Assembly: GCA_029781865.1 (NCBI GenBank)
Contig: JAKOVW010000008.1
Coordinates: forward strand, 96,017 to 160,016
Origin: Bacteroidota bacterium
GTDB lineage: Bacteria; Bacteroidota; Bacteroidia; Chitinophagales; Saprospiraceae
Length of the DNA stretch: 64,000 bases
Reading direction: 5' to 3'
A program made the position numbers and the translations under genes. Positions 55,767-64,000 of this stretch are shown one piece after another. The notes below the pieces were generated by a model. That model was not told the origin of the DNA, did no database searches, and saw nothing but the letters and a program-made list of their open reading frames with translations. Positions within the stretch are counted from its first letter, which is position 1. Each line of letters opens with the position of its first letter.

Positions 55767-55849
55767 TCGTAATTTACTTTGCCTTTAAGTTGCACACTGT
55801 CCAACTTTGTATTTCCAATGAGATGCAATCAACTTGCTAATTTCCGGAT

Positions 55850-57568
55850 TTATTCTTTCAGAATTTTAAGAATTGATTGATCCTGTTTCCCAGTAAATTT
55901 TAAATAATATACTCCCTGCACCCAATTATTTATATTCCATTCAATTGAATGTATACAATGGGATTGCCCCACTACCTTCTGCCCACAGGAATTATAAACT
56001 TCTAGCAATCGCGATTCATCATCTTCAAATTGAATGTATAATTTATCTGTGACCGGGTTCTGATTTACCGAGATTTTTTCTTTCTTCAACTTTCCAGGAG
56101 AATTATCATTATTCGTGATCAGGTAGGAACAGGGAGAAAATCCTGAATAATAATCCGGAAATCCGGAAGCATTCCCATCAAATTGATATGCAGAAATGGA
56201 AGCACCCTGCGGAAAGCCGGCATCAAGAGTCCAACTTCCTGAAGTTTCCGCTTTAGTGCGGCCTAATTCAACACCAGCCTGACAGTTGGCATTGGAGCAC
56301 CCTATCCTTTCGTTATAATAAATGACAATACTATCGCCCGGCATACCTAAGCCTTTAATTTGATTACGAGTAACTTCTGTGATCAGTGGGCCCGGACCAT
56401 TTTCAGATATGGTCACTACATCCAGATTTATGCAACTCATTATATTGTCGATATATCTGATTCGTTTGCACTTGTCTCCGGACAGATTTGAAACCAACAA
56501 AAAAAAATCGTAGTCCGATACTTTATTTCGTTCAATATCAAACTCTGCACCCGGGTTGGAAATCGCATCTAAAAATGACAAGCCATGGGCGGCAGTGTTG
56601 TCTACTATGAAGTAACGACCTGTATTATTGCCTTCTAACACAATGGATTCGTTCGCATTCTGATTAAATGTGTTTTTAGAAATGACCAGTACACCGTTTG
56701 AAGCATTAAAAGCAATAGCATAAAAATTAAAACCAAAGAAATAATTATCCTGGATCAATGCATTCTTGATCTTATCCCCGTAGATGCCATATTCCGGATT
56801 TAAAAAATTTACATTTCCAGTAGTATCCAATGCACCGAATATATTATGTGTAATGTGCAAATCTCCTCCATAAGCCTTTATCATGCGATTCTTATTGACA
56901 AACACGTTAGAGTCAATACTCACCTTGCCATTGGTCTGCGTTTGCTCTACTTGCACAAAACCATTTAGTTTATAAATGGATGACTTACTATAATCAGTGC
57001 CAAAATTACAATTTGATATCACCAAGTTATCTGCATGATAGATAGACAAAAGAATGCTTTTGTTTAAAAAGAATTGAAATGAATTGTCATTATTAAAAGA
57101 ACAATCTTTTATTTTACAATCAATGGCATTGTGAATCGAATCACCAATCTGCAGTAAGTGGTCATCCTCTGTACTGAACAAAAAATCTGCAAAATCAATT
57201 CCGCTTATGTTTATTCGTTGACCAAGGATTTTCCAAAAGACATTTCCGGATAAATCTCTATTATTGAGATCAATGACTACAGATCCAGGTCCTCCCGGCT
57301 GACTCTTTCCAATTATCGTTAAGTCGTCTTTTTGAATATCGGGAAAAGAACCAAGTGGCGCAATTGCGTGTTGTCCGGATCCGGGGATATTAAATTGTAT
57401 AACGCTTGGCACCCCATCAGTCTCTGAAGCATTGATGGCTTCACGTAAACTGCAGTGAACGGCGTCACAGGTTCCGTCATCTGTGTCATCCTCAGTATTT
57501 ACAATATAAAACTGAGCTCTAATCAGTGGTGCCCAACAGATTAATAATATAAACAAAATGGCTCTCAT
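55850..57568 (-). CDS. secreted right-handed beta-helix protein with CSLREAI domain and T9SS tail
   Basis: The 572-residue protein has a signal peptide (MRAILFILLICWAPLIRAQF), then a CSLREAI-type segment (DDTDDGTCDAVHCSLREAIN, residues about 28-48) that opens many right-handed parallel beta-helix proteins. Repeating rungs follow (ISNCNFG, DCSFNNDN, ITHNIFG, IQDNYFFG, SKNTFNQN), and the protein ends in a T9SS type A tail (VNQNPVTDKLYIQFED, WVQGVYYLKF). Such proteins are often adhesins or carbohydrate-active, but no catalytic motif is visible. It is convergent with the TlpA-like gene. Confidence 0.85.
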   Translation of the reverse strand: MRAILFILLICWAPLIRAQFYIVNTEDDTDDGTCDAVHCSLREAINASETDGVPSVIQFNIPGSGQHAIAPLGSFPDIQKDDLTIIGKSQPGGPGSVVIDLNNRDLSGNVFWKILGQRINISGIDFADFLFSTEDDHLLQIGDSIHNAIDCKIKDCSFNNDNSFQFFLNKSILLSIYHADNLVISNCNFGTDYSKSSIYKLNGFVQVEQTQTNGKVSIDSNVFVNKNRMIKAYGGDLHITHNIFGALDTTGNVNFLNPEYGIYGDKIKNALIQDNYFFGFNFYAIAFNASNGVLVISKNTFNQNANESIVLEGNNTGRYFIVDNTAAHGLSFLDAISNPGAEFDIERNKVSDYDFFLLVSNLSGDKCKRIRYIDNIMSCINLDVVTISENGPGPLITEVTRNQIKGLGMPGDSIVIYYNERIGCSNANCQAGVELGRTKAETSGSWTLDAGFPQGASISAYQFDGNASGFPDYYSGFSPCSYLITNNDNSPGKLKKEKISVNQNPVTDKLYIQFEDDESRLLEVYNSCGQKVVGQSHCIHSIEWNINNWVQGVYYLKFTGKQDQSILKILKE

Positions 57569-57801
57569 AAATTATGCTGTTGTGTTGAAACAATTACCAA
57601 ATATAATTCCTTACAGATAATTTATTCCACGAAGTGCTGGAATTAACAATTACACCAATAAATGCATCAATTCTTATTTTCTTTGAAAAATGAATAATTG
57701 TCCGATTGATATGATTGCCTTACTCAAACAAGCCAATCCATTTCATTTGCCAACCTATTTATCTTGCTTAACTTGCAGCCCATATCAATGTTATATATAC
57801 C

Positions 57802-58518
57802 ATGAGAAGCAAATTATTCTGCCTTTTAATGTTCTGTACGCTGATGAATGGAATTTGTCAGACCAGCGAGGAATTATACAAGAGTGGAAATGTCAAGGCA
57901 CAGAACCAGGACTATCACGCTGCCATTGCAGACTTTGACCAGGCCATTGCTTTGAATCCGAAATACGATGAAGCCTATAAAAGCAGGGCTTTTGCAAAAT
58001 ATGAACTGGGTGATTACACCGGAGCTATACAAGATCAAAGCAAAATTATTGAGTTGGATCGCAACTATCTTTTTTTAATTGATGCTTATTATTTCCGTGG
58101 GCTGGCAAAATTCAAATTAAAAGATTTCAAAGGTGCCATTGATGATTACAGTAAAACCATTGAAACCGTACCAACTTACAAAGGAGCATACTATGCCAGA
58201 GGCACGGCCAAATTTGAATTAAAAGAGTTCTATGCAGCGATTGAAGATTTTACTGCAGAAATAAAAAATGCTCCGGAGGATGAAGATGCCTATTACCGGA
58301 GAGCGCTGGCAAAATCAAAATTAAAAGATGGTGAAGGAGCTATCGAAGACTTGACCAAAGCGATTTCGCTAAAACCAAGTTTTACTGTAGCCTATTTTAA
58401 CCGGGGAATTATTAAATTGATCTTGGGTGAAAAGGAAAGCGGATGTCAGGATTTGCGTAAATCAAAAGAATTGGGCTATGAAAAAGCCAGCCAGGAAATA
58501 AAAAAATATTGCGAATAA
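57802..58518 (+). CDS. exported TPR-repeat protein B
   Basis: The 238-residue protein has a probable signal peptide (MRSKLFCLLMFCTLMNGICQ) and a chain of TPR units (AIADFDQAIALNPKYDEAYK, AIDDYSKTIETVPTYKGAYY, AIEDLTKAISLKPSFTVAYF). Its ending SGCQDLRKSKELGYEKASQE matches the paralogue at 54344-55054. The longer plus-strand frame beginning at 57690 is in another phase and is not coding. It precedes msrA by about 250 bases on the same strand. Confidence 0.85.
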   Translation: MRSKLFCLLMFCTLMNGICQTSEELYKSGNVKAQNQDYHAAIADFDQAIALNPKYDEAYKSRAFAKYELGDYTGAIQDQSKIIELDRNYLFLIDAYYFRGLAKFKLKDFKGAIDDYSKTIETVPTYKGAYYARGTAKFELKEFYAAIEDFTAEIKNAPEDEDAYYRRALAKSKLKDGEGAIEDLTKAISLKPSFTVAYFNRGIIKLILGEKESGCQDLRKSKELGYEKASQEIKKYCE

Positions 58519-58766
58519 GGATTTTCGGACAATAGTTCTGAATATTAAAATCACTACATTCGAATTTATAAGGCTACCAAGTCTTAAACTTACATGAAAG
58601 AAACTTCGATGACATCTGAAATCGGTGTGTCGACTGATACCCATAAACCCATGTTTTAAAATCTGAAAGTGCAGGGTATAAAAAATGCTATCCGGGCATT
58701 AACTTTAAAGCTCAATTGCAACATAATCAGGCTTTCATCAGTTTACTTACTATTCAAAAAAACCAT

Positions 58767-59423
58767 ATGAAAACTATTTGTTTATTATTTTTAAGTCTTG
58801 CCAATTGCAATAGTCCGGAAAGACCTACACAAAAACAAGAGCCTATGACGCAAACAAATCCCGTTTTACAGGAAGAAATCACCTTTTCTGATACACTTGA
58901 AATTGCAACACTCGCAGCAGGTTGTTTCTGGTGCGTTGAAGCCATTTTCCAGGATCTTAAAGGGGTAACAAAAGTGGAATCCGGATATGCAGGGGGAAAT
59001 GTCAAAAACCCAAGTTACCGGGAAGTATGTACAGGTACCACCGGACATGCCGAAGCGTGTCAGATTTATTTCAATCCGAAAATAATCAGCTTCGAAGAAT
59101 TGCTGGAGGTATTCTGGACCACTCATGATCCAACCACACTTAACCGCCAGGGAGCAGATGCCGGCACGCAATACCGCTCAGCTATATTTTACCATACAGA
59201 TCAACAGAAACAAAAAGCGGAAAAATCAAAAGCAGAAATCGCAACTGCGATTTGGGATAAACCCATAGTTACCGAAATCACCAAATATTCTACATTTTAC
59301 AAAGCAGAGGATTACCATCAGAATTATTACAATGAAAATTCACATGCACCTTATTGCCAGATTGTGATTGCTCCGAAAATTATTAAGCTCCGACAAAAGT
59401 TTGCGGATAAATTGAAAAAATAA
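58767..59423 (+). CDS. msrA: peptide-methionine (S)-S-oxide reductase MsrA, lipoprotein form
   Basis: The ATG at 58767 gives 218 residues starting MKTICLLFLSLANCNS, a lipoprotein signal with lipid Cys14; the frame extends to a TTG at 58716 but that adds no sense. The MsrA domain has GCFWC with catalytic Cys53 and Cys56, GYAGGNVKNPSYREVCTG and RQGADAGTQYRSAIF, with later AEDYHQNYY. It reduces the S-epimer of methionine sulfoxide in proteins. The lipobox indicates that it acts in the periplasm or on the surface, whereas the adjacent MsrB has no signal. The two genes are 33 bases apart. Confidence 0.93.
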   Translation: MKTICLLFLSLANCNSPERPTQKQEPMTQTNPVLQEEITFSDTLEIATLAAGCFWCVEAIFQDLKGVTKVESGYAGGNVKNPSYREVCTGTTGHAEACQIYFNPKIISFEELLEVFWTTHDPTTLNRQGADAGTQYRSAIFYHTDQQKQKAEKSKAEIATAIWDKPIVTEITKYSTFYKAEDYHQNYYNENSHAPYCQIVIAPKIIKLRQKFADKLKK

Positions 59424-59456
59424 ACGCTGCTTTATCAGTGAACAAAATAAATATCT

Positions 59457-59825
59457 ATGAACGAAAAATACAATTCCCTGAACGAAGAAGAACAACGCAT
59501 CATCCTGCGCAAAGGAACTGAATTGCCGTTCTCCGGTAAATTTAACAAACACTATGAAACGGGCACCTATGTGTGCCGTCAATGTGATGCTCCGCTGTAT
59601 AAGTCGGAATTCAAATTTGACTCCGGTTGCGGCTGGCCCAGCTTTGATGATGAAATTCCCGGAGCTATACGATACCAACCGGATGCAGACGGACGACGCG
59701 TCGAAATCCTATGCAACCATTGCGGCGGGCATCTGGGACATGTCTTTAAAGGGGAGAAATTCACACCGAAAAATGTACGGCATTGCGTGAATTCTGTTTC
59801 CCTTGACTTTAAACAGGATCAATAA
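59457..59825 (+). CDS. msrB: peptide-methionine (R)-S-oxide reductase MsrB
   Basis: The 122-residue protein has the complete SelR/MsrB layout: the zinc ligands Cys40 and Cys43 (CRQC) and Cys86 and Cys89 (CNHC), the [11 protein letters not shown] segment, GHLGHVF and the catalytic Cys110 in RHCVNSVSL. It reduces the R-epimer of methionine sulfoxide. There is no signal peptide, so it should be cytoplasmic unless exported otherwise. It follows msrA closely on the same strand. Confidence 0.96.
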   Translation: MNEKYNSLNEEEQRIILRKGTELPFSGKFNKHYETGTYVCRQCDAPLYKSEFKFDSGCGWPSFDDEIPGAIRYQPDADGRRVEILCNHCGGHLGHVFKGEKFTPKNVRHCVNSVSLDFKQDQ

Positions 59826-59870
59826 ACGACCTGCATTTTTCACTCCAAAAATTCAGTTGATTTTATTACT

Positions 59871-59891
59871 CAAATGATGACTTATCATTTG
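59871..59891. terminator. hairpin between convergent msrB and plsC
   Basis: CAAATGAT (59871-59878) and ATCATTTG (59884-59891) form a perfect 8-base stem with a 5-base loop between two convergent genes. It has no long T-run, so it is a weak candidate. Confidence 0.4.
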
Positions 59892-59921
59892 TTGTGCCAT
59901 GGATTTGATCCTATCCTTAAA

Positions 59922-60692
59922 TCAGGCTTGTTTCCAATTCATTTGGAATTCAATTAACTTTTGGTCAATTTTATTTTGACATTGCTCACAAAGCTGTTCT
60001 CCCGAAGTTCCGTAAACAGGATTAAAAAAATGCAGATATACTATTGTTTTCCATTTTGAATATGTGGTGAAAAACTGACTGAGCAATCCATCTTTATACC
60101 AAAAATCTTTTTCCGGATTGCCCATTTCTATGGCGAATGCAACCACCGGGTGATTGGTAATTGCTGCTGCTTCGAATGAGCCTTTTTTAAATGCCAGGGT
60201 ATTTTTCTCCGTGCCTGTTGTACCTTCCGGAAAAATGAGAATAGAATTATTTTGCAACAAATATTCCGTAATGATGTCCTTTGTATTTCTACGGCTCTCC
60301 GAATTATTTCTTTGCACATATATCACACCGGATAGTTGCGCTCCGGTATGCACTAAAGGATAACCGGAAACTTCCACTTTACTCACGGCGTATCCATTAT
60401 CAATAAAACAAAAAGCCACAATGGGATCTATCAAGGATCGGTGATTTCCGACATACAGAGTCCCCGGAGTGAGATCAAGCGTTCCGGTTTTTCTGATCCT
60501 TATCCCCAGAATAACTACTGCAAGTTTGCACCAGACGGTTCTGATTTTAAAGGCTAGTTGCTGATCTGCAATTTTTAATTTAACCAGCATCCATCCAAAA
60601 GCAACGATGAAGGCCATACTCCCGATCAGAACGACAAATCGCAATGCAGCGAGTAACCACCCGAATGGGTATCCTATTGCCTTTATCTGCAT
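59922..60692 (-). CDS. plsC: 1-acyl-sn-glycerol-3-phosphate acyltransferase (PlsC family)
   Basis: The 256-residue protein has an N-terminal membrane segment (residues about 12-38) and the acyltransferase motifs: NHRSLID with the catalytic His84 and Asp89, and FPEGTTG. This is the usual pair for lysophosphatidic acid acyltransferase in phospholipid synthesis at the inner membrane. Related bacterial proteins may acylate other lipids. It lies 10 bases downstream of the DUF255 gene on the same strand, probably one transcript. Confidence 0.9.
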   Translation of the reverse strand: MQIKAIGYPFGWLLAALRFVVLIGSMAFIVAFGWMLVKLKIADQQLAFKIRTVWCKLAVVILGIRIRKTGTLDLTPGTLYVGNHRSLIDPIVAFCFIDNGYAVSKVEVSGYPLVHTGAQLSGVIYVQRNNSESRRNTKDIITEYLLQNNSILIFPEGTTGTEKNTLAFKKGSFEAAAITNHPVVAFAIEMGNPEKDFWYKDGLLSQFFTTYSKWKTIVYLHFFNPVYGTSGEQLCEQCQNKIDQKLIEFQMNWKQA

Positions 60693-60702
60693 GACAGATT
60701 CA

Positions 60703-62805
60703 TCATTTCATTAATTCAATCGCTTTGGACACTTCCTTTACGGGCAATTTACAAACTTTGTTTCTGCATACATAAATAAAGGTTTGTCCCTCCTGCAGTT
60801 TTTCCTTGAGCAGCTCAAGCGATCCTTCTGTTGCACCACCCATGAAGATGGATTGCGGCAAATAAGCTGCTAACATTTCTTTTTGAAGTTTTTTAAACTC
60901 GGGCCCTACAATAGCAACTTCAAACAAAGGTTTGCTATATTCCATATAGATTCTAACCCAATTGGAATGATATACCGGATATGCTGAAGCCGGATTCGAA
61001 ATGATATACGTTAACATATTCTCACTTCTTTGCAGATAGTCCTTGTTATACAGGTACAAGCCCAATTTATGAAGCACATCGCACATAACAGAATTGGAGG
61101 CAGGTATCACCTGATCGTCAATTTCCTTTTTACGTGCGATTAAAACAGGATCCAAGGATGAATTATAATAAAAATAAACTTTCTCTTCATCTGAAAAATT
61201 GGCGATGACATAATCACACAAGGACTTTGCAGTTTGCAACCAGGTTTCATCAAAGCTTACTTCGTACAATTTAATAAAACATTGAATGGTAAATGCATAG
61301 TCATCCAGAAAAGCATATTCTCCTTTTTTACCTGCTTTATACGTACGATACATTTTATGATCCGGCGAAAGCATTTCGCTTTTTAAAAAATTACCGGTCT
61401 TGATTGCTTGCGCGAGATAGGTTTCATCTCCCAATGCTGTGTAGGCATCTGCCAGACCACAAACCATCATCGCATTCCATGCACTGATAATTTTTTCATC
61501 CCGATGCGGTGCATGCCTTGTCTTTCTTGCCTGTAACAATTTAGAATATCCATTTTGCAAAACGGATTGCAAATCCTGTTCACTGATGTTGAATTTTTTT
61601 GCAACCAAAGCTGGTGACTTGTCAATACTGAGTACATTTTTACCATGTTCCCAGTTTCCACCTGCCGTTAAATTGTAAAGTTCATTGAAAATTTCAAAGG
61701 TCTTTTCATCCGCCAGTACCTGCTTGATTTCCTGTTGTGTCCAGGCATAAAACTTACCCTCCTCCCCTTCAGAGTCTGCATCAAATGAAGAAAAGTATCG
61801 ACCCTGCTGATCTGAAAAATCAGTTTGCATGAATGAAATCGTTTGTTCGAGCAATCGCTTATAGGATTCTGTTTTATTTAACTTATACGCATTTGCGTAT
61901 ACGCTTATCAATTGTGCATTGTCGTACAGCATTTTTTCAAAATGGGGAATCTTCCATTTGTCATCGGTTGAATATCGCGCAAATCCTCCTGCAAGCTGAT
62001 CGTAAATACCACCATTCATCATTTTGTCCAATGTGGTTTTTACCCAGGTTGCCGATTTTGGATCTCCGGAATATTTTGAATACTCCAGTGCATATTGCAT
62101 TAATACCGGCAAAGGAAACTTAGGTCTGCCCAATTTACCACCCAGGGTATAGTCTAATTCGCCGCTGATTTTAGCATTCAGGGACTGCACTGTTTTCTCA
62201 TCAAAAGAAACCTTATTGGCAGAAAGATCAAATTTGTAATCGGTCTGAAGATGATTTGCTATTTGCATAGCCATTTTATGTAATTCATTTTGATCTTCGT
62301 GGTACAGATCATTCACCTGATTCAATAACTTCATCCAATCATTGCGCTGCAAATAACTACCAACCCATACCGGCCTTCCATCAGGCAAGGCGATAGCATT
62401 CAGCGGCCATCCGCAACCTCCATTCCGGTTTGCAATCTGGCATGCGGTCATATAAATATTATCAATGTCGGGTCGTTCTTCGCGATCCACTTTAATCGAT
62501 ACAAACGATTTGTTCATGATGCGACTCACAGCGGTATCTGAAAAGGATTCTTTTTCCATCACATGACACCAGTGACAGGAAGAGTATCCGATACTTATGA
62601 TTAACAACTTGGATTCGTTTTTAGCTTTATTCAATGCTTCATCTCCCCAGGGGTACCAATCCACAGGATTGTGAGCATGCTCCAATAAATAGGCTGAAGT
62701 TTCGTGAATTAAATGATTTGCCGATTCTTGTTGTTTTGCATTATTGATGGTCTTGCAGGAAGTCAATGAGAAAAAAAGTAAAAGAATGACCTTTAAAATA
62801 TTCAT
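60703..62805 (-). CDS. DUF255 thioredoxin-domain lipoprotein (YyaL/SPATA20 type)
   Basis: The ATG at 62805 gives about 700 residues and a lipoprotein signal [18 protein letters not shown] (lipid Cys17); an ATG at 62862 is in frame but would place the signal internally. Residues about 30-190 form the DUF255 thioredoxin-like domain ([32 protein letters not shown] with Cxx[11 protein letters not shown]). The rest resembles the (alpha/alpha)6-barrel of the family ([42 protein letters not shown]). The function of the family is not established. The lipobox puts this member outside the cytoplasm, near a TlpA-like protein and exported MsrA. Confidence 0.88.
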   Translation of the reverse strand: MNILKVILLLFFSLTSCKTINNAKQQESANHLIHETSAYLLEHAHNPVDWYPWGDEALNKAKNESKLLIISIGYSSCHWCHVMEKESFSDTAVSRIMNKSFVSIKVDREERPDIDNIYMTACQIANRNGGCGWPLNAIALPDGRPVWVGSYLQRNDWMKLLNQVNDLYHEDQNELHKMAMQIANHLQTDYKFDLSANKVSFDEKTVQSLNAKISGELDYTLGGKLGRPKFPLPVLMQYALEYSKYSGDPKSATWVKTTLDKMMNGGIYDQLAGGFARYSTDDKWKIPHFEKMLYDNAQLISVYANAYKLNKTESYKRLLEQTISFMQTDFSDQQGRYFSSFDADSEGEEGKFYAWTQQEIKQVLADEKTFEIFNELYNLTAGGNWEHGKNVLSIDKSPALVAKKFNISEQDLQSVLQNGYSKLLQARKTRHAPHRDEKIISAWNAMMVCGLADAYTALGDETYLAQAIKTGNFLKSEMLSPDHKMYRTYKAGKKGEYAFLDDYAFTIQCFIKLYEVSFDETWLQTAKSLCDYVIANFSDEEKVYFYYNSSLDPVLIARKKEIDDQVIPASNSVMCDVLHKLGLYLYNKDYLQRSENMLTYIISNPASAYPVYHSNWVRIYMEYSKPLFEVAIVGPEFKKLQKEMLAAYLPQSIFMGGATEGSLELLKEKLQEGQTFIYVCRNKVCKLPVKEVSKAIELMK

Positions 62806-62862
62806 ATTGTCTATTGCATGATATTTGGATAATAAAGCCGGTCTTGTTAATTTAGATTGCAT

Positions 62863-63160
62863 ACTACAGATTATAGAAATAAATAATAGATGTTTATCCT
62901 CGTATTAAAATTGCGGAATAAATTCGGATGAATGAGTAAAACAGCTGATCCTGAAAAGTGTTCCATAATAATCGCGCAAAGGTCAGCTTTTTTTTGGAAA
63001 AGCAGGGAGAAAAGGATACAGAGAAGAAGGGTGTTATTAATTTCAATAGAACCCCCACCTGGCAACTGGTTTTTTCGGGAGACCTGGAATGACTTGTCAA
63101 TTTTTATTTAGGGGAAGTCTTGTTACCACGAACTAATGTGAGTGATTCTTACAATACTAT
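62863..63160. other. upstream region of the DUF255 gene and degenerate repeat start
   Basis: Two short minus-strand frames here (62871-63065 and 62894-63100) have no supporting features. From about 63085 a degenerate copy of the terminal repeat begins (GGAATGACTTGTCA followed by a T-rich run). I see no real gene. Confidence 0.45.
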
Positions 63161-63181
63161 TTTTTCTACCAATGTGTAATC

Positions 63182-63323
63182 AGATTCCTCGCTACGCTCG
63201 GAATGACTTGTCATTTTTTTTAGGAGAGAGAGATAAGGTAAGGAATCGCTATGGCGATTCCTTACCTTATCTCTCCTTTCTATTTAGTGGAATACTGTCA
63301 TTCCGAGTGCCAGCGAGGAATCT
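63182..63323. repeat. long hairpin element, copy 1
   Basis: Outer arms read AGATTCCTCGCT...CTCGGAATGAC on the left and the matching complement at 63297-63323 on the right. Inside is a perfect inverted repeat of 22-base arms at 63228-63249 and 63254-63275 with a TATG loop. The size is about 142 bases. It has the look of a non-autonomous miniature or REP-like element; no transposase is encoded nearby. Confidence 0.75.
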
Positions 63324-63581
63324 TATCAATGCCGTTTCTATACTAAAATGAAATTAGTTTCCTCATAAGACAAGGAATGACTTGTCTTTTTTTATTAGTG
63401 GGAATCCTAACATCATGAACTCATCCGGAGAATCTTGTCAATGCCGCTTTTTATACTAAAATGCAGTCAGATTCCTCGCTACGCTCGGAATGACTTGTTA
63501 TTTTTTATTAGTGAGAATCCTAACATCATGAACTCATCCGAAGAATCTTATCAATGTCGCTTTTTCTACCAATGTGTAATC

Positions 63582-63723
63582 AGATTCCTCGCTACGCTCG
63601 GAATGACTTGTCATTTTTTTCGGGGGAGAGAGATAAGGTAAGGAATCGCTATGGCGATTCCTTACCTTATCTCTCCTTTCTATTTAGTGGAATACTGTCA
63701 TTCCGAGTGCCAGCGAGGAATCT
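63582..63723. repeat. long hairpin element, copy 2
   Basis: This copy is nearly identical to the element at 63182-63323, with the inner 22-base arms at 63628-63649 and 63654-63675. Only a few bases in the flanking linker differ (for example TCGGGGGAGAG in place of TTAGGAGAGAG). Confidence 0.75.
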
Positions 63724-63868
63724 TGTCAATCCCATTTCTATACTAAAATGAAATTAGTTTCCTCATAAGACAAGGGATGACGTGTTATTTTTTATTAGTG
63801 AGAATCCTAACATCATGAACTCATCCGGAGAATCTTGTCAATGCCGCTTTTTATACTAAAATGCAGTC

Positions 63869-64000
63869 AGATTCCTCGCTACGCTCGGAATGACTTGTCA
63901 TTTTTTTGGGGGGGGAGAGAGGGAAAGGAAGGAATCGCAATAGCGATTCCTTCCCTTCCCTCTCATTTCTATTTATTGGAATACTGTCATTCCGAGCGTA
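63869..64000. repeat. long hairpin element, copy 3, cut by the window end
   Basis: The left outer arm starts at 63869 and the right arm is cut at 64000. The inner arms at 63917-63938 and 63943-63964 differ from copies 1 and 2 at several positions, yet three of the changed pairs stay complementary (A-T and T-A pairs replaced by G-C). The loop is AATA in place of TATG. Confidence 0.75.

Larger units (their letters stand above)
63161..63911. repeat. tandem direct repeat with 400-base period
   Basis: Bases 63161-63511 recur at 63561-63911 with only a few mismatches, an offset of exactly 400. Each unit contains one full long hairpin and one half-copy of its outer arm (around 63469 and 63869). Frames across it translate to strings such as IPRYARND and are artefacts of the repeat. 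Confidence 0.85.

Noticed and set aside
62871..63100. Two short minus-strand frames upstream of the DUF255 gene
   Set aside because: They overlap in different phases, run into the repeat and show no domain.
63142..63751. Three plus-strand frames with IPRYARND-type translations
   Set aside because: They are translations of the hairpin repeat, repeat with the same 400-base period, and have no start context or family.

Overview
The window is from a Bacteroidota chromosome, most likely the Saprospiria lineage. This is inferred from low GC (roughly 38-40%), the near absence of Shine-Dalgarno motifs, promoter boxes of the TAnnTTTG type, a TonB-dependent receptor with a carboxypeptidase-like N-terminal domain, and about a dozen secreted proteins ending in type IX secretion (T9SS) sorting domains, several with PKD repeats. 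Several frames only reach their full length through a TTG codon that lies just upstream of a better ATG; where a signal peptide, lipobox or family length supports the ATG, I used it.

Left part (1-21.6 kb), mostly housekeeping genes: an FAD-dependent dehydrogenase (cut by the window edge), kdsA and a SPOR-domain protein in one minus-strand operon; rpsP; a DinD-like gene; a TonB-dependent receptor; rpe; a PolB-like 3'-5' exonuclease; a coiled-coil membrane protein; pnuC; a Cys/Met-metabolism PLP enzyme; an amino acid permease; a D-cysteine desulfhydrase/ACC deaminase-like enzyme; a TonB protein; a LOG-family protein; a class I aminotransferase; and mannose-1-phosphate guanylyltransferase.

Middle part (21.6-40 kb), secreted and accessory genes: three tandem giant proteins (about 1,080 aa each) built from a metzincin-like domain, seven PKD domains and a T9SS tail. 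Two of the three have lost the catalytic glutamate of the HExxH motif. They are followed by an AraC regulator, a pair of tandem secreted esterases with T9SS tails, and small hypothetical or lipoprotein genes.

Region 40-51 kb begins at an initiator tRNA-fMet gene and looks like a decayed integration site. It holds an integrase N-terminal remnant, two truncated RadC/JAB gene remnants, dispersed copies of the sequence that precedes them, a FISUMP-type gene broken by one amber codon, two beta-propeller T9SS paralogues and a pair of tandem lipoproteins.

Right part (51-64 kb): a fourth metzincin/PKD protein with an intact active site and five PKD domains; two TPR paralogues; a TlpA-like thioredoxin; a parallel beta-helix protein; a lipoprotein MsrA with MsrB; PlsC; and a DUF255 thioredoxin lipoprotein. 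The window ends in an array of long hairpin repeats whose stems show compensatory base changes.
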